Part shown: positions 34,347-43,051 of the stretch, piece after piece
Layout: each line of letters starts with the position of its first letter
Position numbering within the stretch: position 1 is the first letter of the stretch
Origin: an uncultured Phycisphaerales bacterium
GTDB taxonomy: Bacteria > Planctomycetota > Phycisphaerae > WQYP01
NCBI GenBank assembly: GCA_903845195.1
Contig: CAIMWO010000015.1
Location: 1 to 46,595, forward strand
Direction: 5' to 3'
Length of the DNA: 46,595 nt
Made by a program: the position numbers and the translations under genes
The notes under the pieces: model-generated
Told to the model about the DNA's origin: nothing
Seen by the model: only the letters and a program-made list of their open reading frames with translations
The model's database searches: none

Positions 34347-34937
34347 ATGCAGCCTAATGACCCGGCCAGTTTCAAGAACCCGCACAGTCTCGGCAACAAG
34401 ATTGGCCGATTGACGTGGGGAGTGGTCTGGTGGCTGCTGTTTCGGCCGACATTTCCGCGGTTGATGGGGGGGTGGCGGCGATTTTTATTGCGGCTGTACG
34501 GGGCGAAGCTGAAGAATACGTGGATACATCCGACGGTGCGGATCTGGGCGCCGTGGAAGCTGGAGGCGGGGGATGATGTATTTGTCGACCGGGACGTGAA
34601 TCTTTATAACGCGTATGGCATACGGATCGGCGACCGGGTGGTCATCAGCCAGGGGAGTTTTTTGTGCACGGCGACGCACGATTTCCAGTTATCGAATTTT
34701 CCACTGACGGGTAAGCCGATCGTGGTGGAGAGCGATTCATGGATTGCGGCGGAGGCGTTTGTGGCGCCGGGCGTGGTCGTGGGTGCGGGCAGTGTGGTGG
34801 GGGCGCGGGCGGTGGTGGTGAAGACGGTGGCGCCGTGGACGGTGGTGGCGGGCAATCCGGCCCGGTACATTAAGGATCGGGTGGTGAAGGCTGCTGTGGG
34901 CGGCGAAAATTTAACCACAGAGGCACAGAGACACTGA
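34347..34937 (+). CDS. WcaF-like hexapeptide acetyltransferase
   Basis: A 196-residue left-handed beta-helix acyltransferase. The N-terminal RLTWGVVWWLLFRPTFPRLMGGW and RRFLLRLYGAKL are typical of colanic-acid WcaF-type enzymes. The hexapeptide repeats follow: IRIGDRVVISQGSFLCTATHD, VVESDSWIAAEAFVAPGVVVGAG, and VVVKTVAPWTVVAGNPA. It probably O-acetylates an exopolysaccharide sugar. AGGGA lies 6 bases before the ATG at 34347. The last residues (ENLTTEAQRH) are translated from the adjoining dispersed CAC-AG repeat, so the repeat has provided a new C-terminus and stop. Confidence 0.88.
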   Translation: MQPNDPASFKNPHSLGNKIGRLTWGVVWWLLFRPTFPRLMGGWRRFLLRLYGAKLKNTWIHPTVRIWAPWKLEAGDDVFVDRDVNLYNAYGIRIGDRVVISQGSFLCTATHDFQLSNFPLTGKPIVVESDSWIAAEAFVAPGVVVGAGSVVGARAVVVKTVAPWTVVAGNPARYIKDRVVKAAVGGENLTTEAQRH

Positions 34938-35069
34938 GGATGCACAGAGGACGACGTAAATTAGCCACAAATGAACACGAATGAACACAAATGTCTTTTT
35001 TGTTAGAGAGAGGAAGAGAATTGAACCACGACGGCACCACGAAGGGTTCACCACAGGCACAGAGGATGG
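34912..35069. repeat. Cluster of dispersed CAC-AG and AATGAACACG repeats
   Basis: Three members in a row: TTAACCACAGAGGCACAGAG onward (34912-34950), a 10-bp-unit form CACAAATGAACACGAATG (34967-34992), and TTGAACCACGACGGCACCAC (35022 on) with TTCACCACAGGCACAGAGG (35048 on). Confidence 0.65.
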
Positions 35070-35111
35070 ATGACAGAAGGCCATAATGTTCGAGCAGGAA
35101 GAGAAACAAGG

Positions 35112-36029
35112 ATGAGTATGACGATGAGTGTTGCGACAGCGAGTGCGGCGGGCGGTGAGATTGTACAGAAGGCGCCGGTGTCGGTGATTGTTCCGGTGAA
35201 GAATGAGGAGGGGAATTTGGCTTCGTGTTTGGAGCACCTGGCGTGGGCGGATGAAGTGTTTGTGGTGGATTCGGGGAGCACGGATCGGACGGGCCAGATC
35301 AGCGCGGAGTACGGGGCGAAGGTGGTGCAGTTCAAGTGGGATGGGCATTTTCCGAAGAAGAAGAACTGGTCGCTGAAGAATCTTCCATTCAGGAATGAGT
35401 GGATTTTGATCGTGGATGCGGACGAGCACATCACGGAGGAGTCGGCGAAGGAGATTGCCGCGGTGGTGGCGAATCCGGGGGACAAGGTGGGGTATTACAT
35501 CAATCGCAAGTTCATTTTCATGGGGGCGTGGCTGAAACATTGCGGGTACTACCCGAGCTGGAATCTGCGGCTGATCAAGAAGGGGCATGGGGAGTACGAG
35601 AAGATTTCGGAGACGGGGGATACGAAGTCGGGCGATAACGAGGTGCACGAGCATGTGCTGTGCGACGGTGCGGTGGGGTGGCTGAAGGAAGGCATGATTC
35701 ACTATGCGTTTCCGACGATCGATGTGTTTATCGAGAAGCACAATCGGTATTCGAACTGGGAGGCGCTGGTGCAGTTGGAGAGGCTGGGGTCGGGATTGCC
35801 GGCGAATCCGTTCGGGCATGCGTTGGAGCGGCGGCGGTTTGCCAAGCGGTTGGTGGCGCATCTGCCGTTTCGGCCGTTGCTGCGGTTTTTTTACAGCTAT
35901 GTTTTGCGGTTGGGATTTTTGGATGGTCGGCGGGGGTGGATATTTTGCCGGTTGCTGGCGACGTATGAGTTTTTGAGCGTGGCGAAGTATCAGGAGTTGA
36001 AGTTGAAGAGGAAGGGGACGGAACGATGA
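35112..36029 (+). CDS. Family 2 glycosyltransferase
   Basis: A 305-residue inverting GT-A glycosyltransferase. Visible motifs: VSVIVPVKNEEGNLASCLEHL, the nucleotide-binding VVDSGSTDRTG, and the metal-site WILIVDADEHIT. DNEVHEHVLCDG in the second half places it near the WaaE/KdtX-type group that adds sugars to lipopolysaccharide core. It is cytosolic and perhaps membrane-associated through FRPLLRFFYSYVLRLGF. Start at ATG 35112 with AGGAAGAG 7 bases upstream; the open frame reaches back to 35070. The stop codon overlaps a heptamer array, so GTER at the C-terminus is encoded by repeat DNA. Confidence 0.88.
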   Translation: MSMTMSVATASAAGGEIVQKAPVSVIVPVKNEEGNLASCLEHLAWADEVFVVDSGSTDRTGQISAEYGAKVVQFKWDGHFPKKKNWSLKNLPFRNEWILIVDADEHITEESAKEIAAVVANPGDKVGYYINRKFIFMGAWLKHCGYYPSWNLRLIKKGHGEYEKISETGDTKSGDNEVHEHVLCDGAVGWLKEGMIHYAFPTIDVFIEKHNRYSNWEALVQLERLGSGLPANPFGHALERRRFAKRLVAHLPFRPLLRFFYSYVLRLGFLDGRRGWIFCRLLATYEFLSVAKYQELKLKRKGTER

Positions 36030-36051
36030 ATGATGAACGATGAATGATGAA
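36021..36051. repeat. Heptamer array (GAAYGAT)
   Basis: GAACGAT-GAATGAT-GAACGAT-GAATGAT-GAA, four 7-bp units overlapping the last codons and stop of the GT2 gene. Confidence 0.9.
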
Positions 36052-36086
36052 AAGCAGCGAGATCGCGCAGTCTGAGTCTTTCTCCA

Positions 36087-36560
36087 TTAATGTTTTTCTT
36101 CGCTTGGCGTTGTTGGATCCGGCCCATCGTACGGCCCACACCGCAGAGGCGGGTTTTCCTCCTTCAACCAAGCAAGAATTTCTTCCACGTCCTTTGGGGG
36201 AAGATCAATATCGAACCGAATACCATTCCTGAGATGTAGTGCGAGACTCTCCACTTTAGCACCGATACCCATAATAGTACCTACCCACCCATGGTTCCAA
36301 ACCCCCATCGAACACGCCCAATACACAATCTGCGGATTCGTGCGCACTTTCCAAGAAGTGATGTACCTTTCGGTCAGATATGGCCGGCCTATTGCGCACA
36401 AAAAAATGCTTAGCAAGGGTATTACCGACCAAAATTTGTACCCGGGAATGACAAGAGCTAATCCGAATGCAACTCCTGAAACGAGAAACAAAATCTTAAG
36501 AATAATCATGCCTCGATGAATTCGACGTTGAAAAAAACAGTAGCTTTGAGGCATCGGCAT
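36087..36560 (-). CDS. Small membrane protein of unknown function
   Basis: A 157-residue protein with two hydrophobic segments close together (IILKILFLVSGVAFGLALVI and FWSVIPLLSIFLCAI). A soluble C-terminal part follows, ending in IDLPPKDVEEILAWLKEENP and a charged tail. The soluble part resembles short PH-like or ligand-holding membrane-anchored domains, but I cannot assign a family. GGTGG lies about 9 bases before the first ATG; an internal ATG at 36509 lies nearer the first hydrophobic segment. Its AT content is higher than that of the glycan genes around it. Same strand as the two membrane proteins upstream. Confidence 0.55.
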   Translation of the reverse strand: MPMPQSYCFFQRRIHRGMIILKILFLVSGVAFGLALVIPGYKFWSVIPLLSIFLCAIGRPYLTERYITSWKVRTNPQIVYWACSMGVWNHGWVGTIMGIGAKVESLALHLRNGIRFDIDLPPKDVEEILAWLKEENPPLRCGPYDGPDPTTPSEEKH

Positions 36561-36640
36561 AATAATAATCCACCACAGATACTAGTATATTAACGTGATG
36601 CATTCATGGTTTTCATTCGCTGTGGTCGTGCACCTTGAAT

Positions 36641-37363
36641 TCAAGATCCGCTGATCAACCACCACCAGACTCCCGGCTTGATGGCGAGCCAGTCTGAGGG
36701 CCAGTGGTCTTGGATCGGCACCCAGGCATCGGTTACGCCGTCGTCACCTACCCAGAGCACTTCGGTCGGTGGGGGCGTAGTGGCGGTACGCCCGATGAAG
36801 ACTTGCCGCCGATCTCCGTCGTGTGCGACGCGGCCCCAGGTGAGCACCACGCCGCGATCGCGCCAGAGGTCGACGCGTTCGGGTTTCAGCCGCTGGATCT
36901 CCGGCGGCCAGTCGGCCGGAGGCAACTGAAGGGCATCCGGCGGGATCGCGCGTGTCTGCAGCCACGCCTGAATCGGCACCGGATTTACCTCGCGAATGAT
37001 CCATGCGTTGAATCCGCGATCGTATTGCACCGCCCCGCCATCGCTCAACCAATGCGTGCCGAAACCCACCACCAATGGCAAAACTCCAAGCCCCAATAAC
37101 CCAAGTCCTCGTTTGAAAGTTGGCCGACTCAGCAGGATCCGCAGCGCTGCAAACATCAGGGGTGTAAACCATGCCGCACAACCGAAGAGCAAGAATAATA
37201 ATCCGCCTAATTGCAGGCTGTCGCGGTTGGCGTGGCCGGAGAAGTACTCGTACCGCGCTTCATAGAATGCCCATGCCGCAATGAGCAGGGAAAAGAGCAG
37301 CAGCGCCCAATCCCACCGATTCCATCGTGTTCGAGAGGGGTTTGGTGTGGCAGGAGTGTTCAT
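36641..37363 (-). CDS. Membrane protein of unknown function
   Basis: A 240-residue protein starting MNTPATPNPSRTRW. It has three hydrophobic segments: WALLLFSLLIAAWAFYEA, LGGLLFLLFGCAAWFTPLMFAALRI and LGLLGLGVLPLVVGFGTHWL. An exposed C-terminal half follows, rich in W, P and D (WVPIQDHWPSDWLAIKPG). No family recognised. The ATG at 37363 is chosen because GGAAGG lies near it and the frame upstream to 37558 looks non-coding. It lies between two other minus-strand membrane-protein genes, downstream of the GT4 gene. Confidence 0.55.
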   Translation of the reverse strand: MNTPATPNPSRTRWNRWDWALLLFSLLIAAWAFYEARYEYFSGHANRDSLQLGGLLFLLFGCAAWFTPLMFAALRILLSRPTFKRGLGLLGLGVLPLVVGFGTHWLSDGGAVQYDRGFNAWIIREVNPVPIQAWLQTRAIPPDALQLPPADWPPEIQRLKPERVDLWRDRGVVLTWGRVAHDGDRRQVFIGRTATTPPPTEVLWVGDDGVTDAWVPIQDHWPSDWLAIKPGVWWWLISGS

Positions 37364-37425
37364 AGAGTTCCAACCTTCCAGAATCTGAGGGTTGCCCGCC
37401 CAGCAAGGCAGGGGCATTGAGACCG

Positions 37426-37773
37426 TCAGAAAACTCGCCCCGTCATTATCAATAACGCCAGCGTCGCTATCAATCCGGTGATGAGCGACGTGCCGACGAG
37501 GAAGCCAAGCCAGCGTTCCTGGAAAAATTTGTAGATCGCCCAGAAGAAAACAAGGCACGGGGGAATCAGAAACACGAGCGTCAGGATCAATGCTTCGTGA
37601 CTAAATGGCACAACAAGTAGACGGACTATCATAATGCCGCCAATCATTGCCCCCAGTTCTAAGATGATCCCCAGGATCACGCCCGAAATGAAATAACGGA
37701 AAAGAGGCAATCGGGGCGTGGTTTCTGTGCTTTTGTAGGAGAGGATGGGCTTGTCTGGTGAGGGGGTCGTCAT
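37426..37773 (-). CDS. Small three-helix membrane protein
   Basis: A 115-residue protein with a polar N-terminus (TTPSPDKPILSYKSTETTPR) and three hydrophobic stretches: YFISGVILGIILELGAMIGG, ALILTLVFLIPPCLVFFWAI and FLVGTSLITGLIATLALLIM. GGAG lies about 8 bases before the ATG at 37773. The much longer open frame in this phase (to 38523) is a shadow of the GT4 gene. It starts 32 bases after the GT4 stop, so co-transcription is likely. Function unknown. Confidence 0.55.
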   Translation of the reverse strand: MTTPSPDKPILSYKSTETTPRLPLFRYFISGVILGIILELGAMIGGIMIVRLLVVPFSHEALILTLVFLIPPCLVFFWAIYKFFQERWLGFLVGTSLITGLIATLALLIMTGRVF

Positions 37774-37805
37774 GGTGTTAGCTCCGGTAAGGCGCTCCGT
37801 TTCAT

Positions 37806-39041
37806 TTAGGACTTTGTCGGCACGAGGGACTCGGCGAGGGTGGTGAGTTTTTGGGTGTTGACGGCGCGGGAGTAACGCTGGGTGAGGATGGATCGGGCGT
37901 GGGCTTGCATGTCGAGTTGGGCGGCGGGGTTGGATTGGAGGGCGCGGATGGCGGCGAGGAGTTCGTGGACCTGGCCGATGGCAAGGACGGTGCCGAGGTG
38001 GTCTTCGCGGATGCTGAGGGCGACTTCGGTATCGTCGGGGCCGATGTAGATGGAGGGGCGGCCGGCGGCGAGGATGCCGTAGAATTTTGAGGGGACGATG
38101 AGGCCGGTGGTGCCGGGGGCCTGGGTGATGAGGTGTACATCGGCGGCGGAGAGGGTTTCGGCGAGGCTTTCGCGGGGCTGGTAGTCGAGGATGAGGGTAT
38201 TGGCGAGGTGTTTGCCGTCGAGGTAGCGGCGGATTTCCTGCATGCGCCGGCCGCCGCCGATGAAGACGAAGCGGACGGCCTGATCGAGGGGGTCGGAGGA
38301 GGCGGCGAGTTTTTCCATGGCGGAGCAGAGGGTGGTGATGTCGTGGCCGAGGCCGAGGTTGCCGGAGTACATGATGACGAATTTTTCGTCGAGGCCGTGT
38401 TCCTTGCGGAAGGGGTTTTGATGGCGCGGGAGGGGCTGGAGTTCGTCGGGATCGGCCCAGGGGGTGATGAGCACGAGTTTGTTTTCGGCGATATTTTTGG
38501 CGGCGATGACTTTGTGCATGCATCGGCCGAGGACGATGACGCGATCGGCGGAGCGGAGGAGGCGGCGATGGATGCGTTCGAAGAGGCGGGTGACGAGGCT
38601 GCGGGGTTTGAAGACGCCGAGGGCGACGGGGACATCCGGGTAGAGGTCCATTTCATATTGGATGTAGCGTGTGCGGCGGAAGGTTTTGAGGAGCATGCCG
38701 ACGACGCCGATCATGGGCGGGGTGGTGAGGCAGACGACGACGTCCTGGCGCGGGAGGGTGAGGGCGCGCCAGAGGGCCAGGAGGTGGAAGAGGCCGAAGT
38801 CGACGAGGCGGGTGAGGATGCGGCCTTTTTTGAAGAGGTTGGCGCCGACGCGGTAGATTTTGATGCCGCGGTATTCTTCGCGCTTGGGGAGGACGGCGCC
38901 CTGCTGGCCGTAGACGGAGCGGGAGGCGATGACGGTGACTTGGTGGCCTTGTGCGGCCATGGACTGTCCCCAGTCGGCCATGTGCTGGGCGGTGGCGACG
39001 ACGTCAGGCCAGAAGGGTTGATTGATGAGGAGAATCTTCAT
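37806..39041 (-). CDS. Family 4 glycosyltransferase (WbuB-like)
   Basis: A 411-residue retaining GT-B enzyme. The N-terminal domain starts MKILLINQPFWPDVVATAQH and continues GHQVTVIASRSVYG. The C-terminal domain has FVIMYSGNLGLGHDITTL, FVFIGGGRRMQEI, and GTTGLIVPSKFYGILAAGRP, where the usual E-x7-E is replaced by a P-S-K-F-Y-G-I-L-A form typical of WbuB-type L-fucosamine or related transferases. It adds a sugar to a polysaccharide repeat unit in the cytoplasm. It is divergent from the fucosidase gene and followed by three small membrane-protein genes. Confidence 0.88.
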   Translation of the reverse strand: MKILLINQPFWPDVVATAQHMADWGQSMAAQGHQVTVIASRSVYGQQGAVLPKREEYRGIKIYRVGANLFKKGRILTRLVDFGLFHLLALWRALTLPRQDVVVCLTTPPMIGVVGMLLKTFRRTRYIQYEMDLYPDVPVALGVFKPRSLVTRLFERIHRRLLRSADRVIVLGRCMHKVIAAKNIAENKLVLITPWADPDELQPLPRHQNPFRKEHGLDEKFVIMYSGNLGLGHDITTLCSAMEKLAASSDPLDQAVRFVFIGGGRRMQEIRRYLDGKHLANTLILDYQPRESLAETLSAADVHLITQAPGTTGLIVPSKFYGILAAGRPSIYIGPDDTEVALSIREDHLGTVLAIGQVHELLAAIRALQSNPAAQLDMQAHARSILTQRYSRAVNTQKLTTLAESLVPTKS

Positions 39042-39098
39042 GGTGAGAGTATTATCGGTTTTTGGGGGAATTAGATAGAGCGCTGGGTGGGATAAATT

Positions 39099-39122
39099 GG
39101 TCGCGAATGAACACGAATGAAG
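39099..39122. repeat. Dispersed AATGAACACG repeat
   Basis: GCGAATGAACACGAATGAAG between the GT4 and fucosidase genes, a second copy of the 10-bp form seen at 34967-34992. Confidence 0.55.
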
Positions 39123-39220
39123 AGATAGAGGATGAGGGACGGGGCTTGCGGCATGAGGTCGGATTGCTGTGCGGTGGGGGAGTCCTTATTCTGATGCGAC
39201 GTTTTTTTGGGAGTTTTTCA

Positions 39221-40450
39221 ATGGCTGAGGCTTTGGCGGATAAGTCGTGGTTTCAAGAGGCGCATTACGGGATGTTTGTGCATTGGGGGCCGTATGCGGT
39301 GGCGGGGCGGGGGGAGTGGGTGATGAATCGGGAGCGGATTCCCGCGGCGGAATATCGCGAGAAGTATGTGCAGAATTTTCGGGCGGAGAATTACGATCCG
39401 GCGGCGTGGGTGCGGCTGGCGGTGGAGGCGGGGATGAAATACGTGGTGCTCACGACGCGCCATCATGATGGCTTTTGCCTGTGGGACACGAAGACCAGTG
39501 AGAATAATGCGATGAACTTCGGGCCGAGGCGGGATTTGCTGCGGCCGTTTGCCGACGCGGTGCGGGCGGCGGGGTTGAAGCTGGGTTTTTACTATTCGGG
39601 TGCGGACTGGACGCATCCGGATTATCCCGATGCGTTTGCGCGGGATTGGGCGAAGGGGTGGCAATCGCCGGAGCATCGGGCGCGGTTTATTGCTTATTAC
39701 AAGGCGCAACTTCGCGAGCTGATGACGCAGTATGGCAAGGTGGATCTGCTGTGGTATGACGGATGTTCGCCGGCGGACATGCGGGAGCCGGCGGCCAATT
39801 TGATGGTGAGGGAATTGCAGCCGCACATCATGATCAATAATCGCAACGGCGAGCCGTGCGATTTTCAGTGCAGCGAGCAGACGATCAAGCCGGCGGCCGA
39901 GGGAACGCCGTGGGAGGCGTGCATGACGCTCAATGATAATTGGGGGTATCACGCCAGCGATCGGAATTGGAAGCGTGCGGGCGATGTGCTGGGGATGTTG
40001 CTGGAGACGCGAAAGAGTGGCGGGAATCTGCTGCTGAACGTGGGGCCGAAGGCGGATGGGACGATTCCGGCGGAGACGGTGGCGATTTTGCGGGAGGCGG
40101 GGGCATGGATTCGGCGGCACGAAGAGATTTTTCCCGGGGTGGATCGCTCGCCGTTTACGTGGAACAATTCCAGCAAGCTGACGGTGCGTGGGAATACGAT
40201 TTACGTGAATTTTGAAAAGGTCGGGCCGCGGGAAATGTGCGTGGCGGATATACGGAATCGGGTGTTGTCGGCGCGGCATGTGGGGAGTGGGCGGGCGATA
40301 CCGTTCGAGCAGCGGATGAATGAGGGGCGGTTGTTTTTGCGGGAGCTGCCGGGGCGTGAGGAGGAGCCGCTGGTGGCGACGATTGCGCTGGCGGTGGAGG
40401 GGAAGCCGCAGAGCATTGCGACGCAGGAGAATTTTTGGATACCGACGTGA
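39221..40450 (+). CDS. Alpha-L-fucosidase, GH29
   Basis: A 409-residue retaining fucosidase. It starts SWFQEAHYGMFVHWGPYAV, the usual GH29 opening, with the substrate histidine pair in TTRHHDGFCLWDTKTSE. VDLLWYDGC carries the expected catalytic aspartate. LNDNWGYHASDRNWKRAGDV and GGNLLLNVGPKADGTIP complete the signature. There is no signal peptide, so it would act inside the cell, or the protein is exported another way. I use the ATG at 39221 with GGGAG 7 bases upstream; the frame extends to 39062 through a repeat. It converges on the GDP-fucose synthase gene. Confidence 0.92.
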   Translation: MAEALADKSWFQEAHYGMFVHWGPYAVAGRGEWVMNRERIPAAEYREKYVQNFRAENYDPAAWVRLAVEAGMKYVVLTTRHHDGFCLWDTKTSENNAMNFGPRRDLLRPFADAVRAAGLKLGFYYSGADWTHPDYPDAFARDWAKGWQSPEHRARFIAYYKAQLRELMTQYGKVDLLWYDGCSPADMREPAANLMVRELQPHIMINNRNGEPCDFQCSEQTIKPAAEGTPWEACMTLNDNWGYHASDRNWKRAGDVLGMLLETRKSGGNLLLNVGPKADGTIPAETVAILREAGAWIRRHEEIFPGVDRSPFTWNNSSKLTVRGNTIYVNFEKVGPREMCVADIRNRVLSARHVGSGRAIPFEQRMNEGRLFLRELPGREEEPLVATIALAVEGKPQSIATQENFWIPT

Positions 40451-40501
40451 GTGGGGATGCTGGTGATCTGTTATACGTAATCTGAGGGACGGTTTGCGAC
40501 G

Positions 40502-40535
40502 CATGGCTGACGGGGCCCCTGCCCCGTAAGCCATG
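40502..40535. repeat. Strong palindrome between convergent genes
   Basis: CATGGCT-GA-CGGGGC-CCCT-GCCCCG-TA-AGCCATG: 7-bp and 6-bp stems separated by a small internal loop. No T-run on either side, so it is a REP-like hairpin or weak bidirectional terminator between the fucosidase and fcl genes. Confidence 0.7.
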
Positions 40536-40549
40536 GCACACGACAGGGC

Positions 40550-41476
40550 CTACCTGGCGTTTTTTTCGTACCAGGCGATGGTTTTGCGGAGGCCGTCTTC
40601 GAGGGTGGTTTGGGCGGAGAAGCCGAAGCGTTCGCGGGCGCGGGTGGTGTCGAGGCAGCGGCGGGGCTGGCCGTCGGGCTTGGTGGGGTCCCACTGAATT
40701 TTGCCGGTGAAATTGCTGAGGCGGGCGACGAGTTCGGTGAGGTCTTTGATGGTGATTTCGCGGCCGGCGCCGAGGTTGACGGGGTCGGGGTCATTGTATT
40801 TTTCGGTGGCCAGCGCGATGGCTTCGGCGGCATCTTCGACGTAGAGGAATTCGCGGGATGCGGCGCCGGTGCCCCAGGCTTCGATGTGATCGGCGTGGCG
40901 GCGATGGGCTTCGATGCACTTGCGGATGAGGGCGGGGATGACGTGGGAGGTGTGAAGGTCGAAGTTGTCACGCGGGCCGTAGAGATTGACGGGGAGGAGG
41001 TAGATGGCGTTGAGGCCGTACTGCTGGCGATAGGCCTGACACATGACGAGGAGGGCTTTTTTGGCGATGCCGTAGGGGGCGTTGGTTTCTTCGGGGTAGC
41101 CGGTCCAGAGGTCGTCTTCGCGGAAGGGGACGGGGGTGAATTTGGGGTAGGCGCAGATGGTGCCGACCTGGACGAATTTTTGGATTTTGTGAATGCGGGC
41201 CTGTTCGATGAGGTTGACGCCCATGGTGATGTTGGCGAAGAAATAGCGGCCGGGGTTGTCGCGATTGGCGCCGATGCCGCCGACTTGGGCGGCGAGGTGG
41301 ATGACGACGTCGGGGCGGGCGTCATTGTAGAGTTTTTCGGCGGCGGATTCGTGGGTGAGATCGTAGTCGCGGGAGCGAGGGATGAAGATATCCTGGTCGG
41401 AGACGCCGCGGGCGCGGAGTTTTTCGATGAGGAAGGAACCTAAGAAGCCGGCGCCGCCGGTGACGAGATAACGCAT
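40550..41476 (-). CDS. fcl: GDP-L-fucose synthase
   Basis: NADPH-dependent 3,5-epimerase/4-reductase making GDP-L-fucose from GDP-4-keto-6-deoxymannose. Motifs: [33 protein letters not shown], the catalytic YGIAKKA preceded by GTICAYP, and [35 protein letters not shown] is also conserved. Length 308 is close to E. coli WcaG (321). It follows gmd on the minus strand after a 113-base gap that holds a MITE-like element. The two enzymes are consecutive steps of the same pathway. Confidence 0.95.
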   Translation of the reverse strand: MRYLVTGGAGFLGSFLIEKLRARGVSDQDIFIPRSRDYDLTHESAAEKLYNDARPDVVIHLAAQVGGIGANRDNPGRYFFANITMGVNLIEQARIHKIQKFVQVGTICAYPKFTPVPFREDDLWTGYPEETNAPYGIAKKALLVMCQAYRQQYGLNAIYLLPVNLYGPRDNFDLHTSHVIPALIRKCIEAHRRHADHIEAWGTGAASREFLYVEDAAEAIALATEKYNDPDPVNLGAGREITIKDLTELVARLSNFTGKIQWDPTKPDGQPRRCLDTTRARERFGFSAQTTLEDGLRKTIAWYEKNAR

Positions 41477-41511
41477 GAGTGCACCTGAGAAATTGTAGGC
41501 CGCGGATCGAT

Positions 41512-41592
41512 TAGAAGCTGTTTCACAACCTCGGTTTCGGATTGAGAACCAGTTGTCTTCGGCGACTTCCTGGAGTTATGAAACCGCCTCTA
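41512..41592. mobile_element. Short inverted-repeat element (MITE-like) between fcl and gmd
   Basis: 81 bases with imperfect ends: TAGAAGCTGTTTCACAAC on the left and, reverse-complemented, TAGAGGCGGTTTCATAAC on the right, a clear match with few differences. The TA at each edge could be a target duplication. The right end supplies the TAG stop of gmd. There is no coding capacity, so it would need an outside transposase. GTTTCATAAC ends are seen in several IS5- or IS630-type elements (recall, not searched). Confidence 0.55.
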
Positions 41593-42630
41593 GCGTTTTT
41601 TCTTGTCGTGGTCGTAGAGGATTTTTTCGCGTTCGGCGAGGCGCAGGTCGGAGTCGATCATCATTTTGGCGAGGGTTTTGAAGCGGACTTTCGGTTCCCA
41701 TTTCAGTTGGGTCTTGGCCTTCGTGTAGTCGCCGAGGAGGAGGTCCACTTCGGCGGGGCGGAGGTAGCGGGGGTCGGTTTCGACGTGTTTTTTCCAGTCG
41801 AGGCCGAGGAGGGAGAAGCATTCTTCGATCCATTCGCTGACGCTGTGGGTTTCTCCGGTGGCGACGACGTAATCGTCGGGTTGTTCCTGTTGGAGCATGA
41901 GCCACATGGCTTCGACGTAATCGCCGGCGAAACCCCAGTCGCGTTTGGCGTCGAGGTTACCCATGAAGAGTTTTTCCTGGAGGCCCATTTTGATGCGGGT
42001 GGCGGCGCGGGTGACTTTGCGGGTGACGAACGTTTCGCCGCGGCGGGGGGATTCGTGGTTGAAGAGGATGCCGTTGCAGCCGAAGAGGCCGTAGGCTTCG
42101 CGGTAGTTGACGACCTGCCAGTAGGAGTAGACCTTGGCGCAGGCGTAGGGGGAGCGGGGATGGAAGGGGGTGGTTTCTTTCTGGGGGGTTTCGACGACTT
42201 TGCCGTACATTTCGGAGCTGGAGGCCTGGTAGAACTTGACGGGGTAGCCGGTGATTTGTTGGAGGTCGCGGACGGCTTCGAGGAGCATGAGTGTGCCGAG
42301 GGCGTCGGTGTGGACGGTGTAGACGGGTTCATCGTAGCTGACGCGGACGTGGGATTGCGCGCCGAGGTTGTAGATTTCGGAGGGTTTGCACTTGGTGAGG
42401 ATGTCGCGGAGGCCACTGGCGTCGGTGAGGTCGCCGTAGTGGAGGTGAAGCTTGGGGTGGGGCTGGTGGGGGTCTTCGTAGATGTGATCGATGCGTTCGG
42501 TGTTGAAGGAGGAGGAGCGGCGAATGATGCCGTGGACTTCGTAGCCCTTGGCGAGGAGGAGCTCGGCGAGGTAGGAGCCGTCCTGTCCGGTAATACCGGT
42601 GATCAGGGCACGTTTGAGGTGTTGGGACAT
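41590..42630 (-). CDS. gmd: GDP-mannose 4,6-dehydratase
   Basis: Converts GDP-mannose to GDP-4-keto-6-deoxymannose, the first step to GDP-L-fucose. Motifs: [63 protein letters not shown] with the [10 protein letters not shown] catalytic pair, and [17 protein letters not shown]. Length 346 is typical. The C-terminus (LYDHDKKKR) and its TAG stop lie at the edge of a MITE-like element, so the last residues may not be original. It lies upstream of fcl and probably shares its transcript. Confidence 0.96.
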   Translation of the reverse strand: MSQHLKRALITGITGQDGSYLAELLLAKGYEVHGIIRRSSSFNTERIDHIYEDPHQPHPKLHLHYGDLTDASGLRDILTKCKPSEIYNLGAQSHVRVSYDEPVYTVHTDALGTLMLLEAVRDLQQITGYPVKFYQASSSEMYGKVVETPQKETTPFHPRSPYACAKVYSYWQVVNYREAYGLFGCNGILFNHESPRRGETFVTRKVTRAATRIKMGLQEKLFMGNLDAKRDWGFAGDYVEAMWLMLQQEQPDDYVVATGETHSVSEWIEECFSLLGLDWKKHVETDPRYLRPAEVDLLLGDYTKAKTQLKWEPKVRFKTLAKMMIDSDLRLAEREKILYDHDKKKR

Positions 42631-43051
42631 GGTTCACTTCTCCGTATGGGAATAGTGTAGTTCTTATCGGCAATAATTCGTGGGGACATCACCGGGTTAA
42701 GGGACGACGATGTTTAACCACGGAGTAACACGGAGGGCACGGAGAGTTGGTCGAGGTGGTATGAAGGAATAGGTTTAGCCTTCCAAGTCTGCCAGGGAGA
42801 TTTTTCACCACCAAGACACCAAGGCACCAAGAATTTTTGGGAGGGTGTGGAGAGGGAAACTGGATTGCGGAATGGCCAAGCGTAATCGAGGTAGTGCGTT
42901 GCGGGGATGATGTTGTACATGCCGCGAGGGGGAAATGTTCTTGCGGGTTGTCAGTCGCGGCGTCATGCTGCTGTTACGCAAATGAAGGGGTGAGACTGAG
43001 CCGCTGCGTCGCCGTTACGATCGTCTTTCCTTTGAGTCCTTTGGAGAAGAA
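42631..43051. other. Intergenic region with dispersed repeats
   Basis: No gene seen. It holds two CAC-AG repeats: TTTAACCACGGAGTAACACG onward (42713-42741) and TTCACCACCAAGACACCAAG onward (42805-42832). Strand composition also changes here: G-rich plus-strand DNA before, C-rich after. Confidence 0.5.

Noticed and set aside
42714..42920. 68-residue minus-strand frame
   Set aside because: Lies in the repeat-rich intergenic region, no ribosome site, product partly encoded by CAC-AG repeats.
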